From the NCBI GenBank assembly GCA_016292785.1, contig JAEDFL010000007.1, positions 1 to 64,000 of the forward strand: 64,000 nucleotides of DNA, given 5' to 3'. A program made the translations under genes and the position numbers. Source of the DNA: Clostridiaceae bacterium. GTDB taxonomy: Bacteria; Bacillota; Clostridia; Oscillospirales; Acutalibacteraceae. How positions within the stretch are numbered: the first letter of the stretch is position 1; the number at the start of each line of letters is the position of its first letter. The notes below the pieces were generated by a model, which was given only the letters and a program-made list of their open reading frames with translations, ran no database searches and was not told where the DNA came from. Of this stretch, positions 63,913-64,000 are shown one piece after another.

Positions 63913-64000
63913 CTAATTCACAATCAGAGAATAGATATCCTTAAACGTTATCGCCGCCATAAACAGCAGTAATATCACCATACCGATCGCATGAACAAGC
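63913..64000 (-). CDS. rseP: Site-2 protease RseP, C-terminal end (partial)
   Basis: Only the last 28 residues are in the window: LVHAIGMVILLLFMAAITFKDIYSLIVN followed by TAG (63913-63915). The final transmembrane helix and T-F-x-D-I-Y ending fit the C-terminus of RseP/MucP (M50) intramembrane metalloproteases, and the position before ispG is the usual one. The identity rests mainly on synteny. Confidence 0.7.
   Translation of the reverse strand, partial: LVHAIGMVILLLFMAAITFKDIYSLIVN

Overview
The window looks like chromosomal DNA of a low-to-mid GC, Gram-positive anaerobe of the class Clostridia, most likely an Oscillospirales/Ruminococcaceae-type gut or rumen bacterium. The reasons are a PolC-type replicative polymerase, SpoVT, T-box leaders, SigA-type promoters (TTGACA-17-TATAAT), a type III glutamine synthetase, a three-piece glutamate synthase with ferredoxin-type clusters, formate-tetrahydrofolate ligase and an ANTAR-domain regulator. 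The genus is inference. No tRNA, rRNA, IS element, prophage or CRISPR array was seen.

Layout. 1-13 kb is a nitrogen block: asnB (-) behind an asparagine T-box, glutamine synthetase III (-), and facing it an operon of glutamine amidotransferase, FMN/Fe-S glutamate synthase core, GXGXG subunit, glutamine synthetase I, an ANTAR regulator and pyrG, then fhs. Both promoters in the divergent gap read into leaders where a small hairpin with an AAAGNN hexaloop lies inside the 5' arm of an intrinsic terminator. This is the signature expected for ANTAR-type antitermination, and the ANTAR gene is in the operon itself. 13-19 kb holds a secreted protein, a cysteine T-box-cysE-cysS unit, and an operon for an aldo/keto reductase, ECF S-component, DUF1893 and MIF-like protein. 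19-30 kb is mixed: lexA with its operator, a GDPD-like membrane protein with a degenerate active site, a serine hydrolase, a YhhN-like protein, a candidate 260-nt structured ncRNA, spoVT, several small proteins, a 36-codon peptide gene with its own promoter and terminator, and an aroE-aroK fusion.

30-39 kb is a mannoside-processing region with two divergent units: GH38 plus glycosyltransferase (-), and HAD phosphatase, small membrane protein and a second GH38 lacking the usual nucleophile (+). 39-43 kb has rplM-rpsI, a CNNM/CBS transporter-like protein, rarA, an XRE regulator behind a large palindrome, and a MITE-like repeat. 43-52 kb is an envelope block: FtsE-FtsX-coiled-coil M23 hydrolase, a CdaR/PucR-type regulator, an HtrA protease and a two-component system. 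52-57 kb has galM, an Eis-like acetyltransferase, deoC, a phosphoesterase and an S11 carboxypeptidase-like protein without its catalytic serine. 57-64 kb ends with a DUF6514 protein, a YjdF-like membrane protein, a HisI-like enzyme, polC, ispG and the end of rseP.

The most notable items are the ANTAR/hexaloop leaders, a PolC with no exonuclease insertion, the unassigned ncRNA, the solo 36-aa peptide gene, and three enzyme-family proteins whose catalytic residues are replaced.
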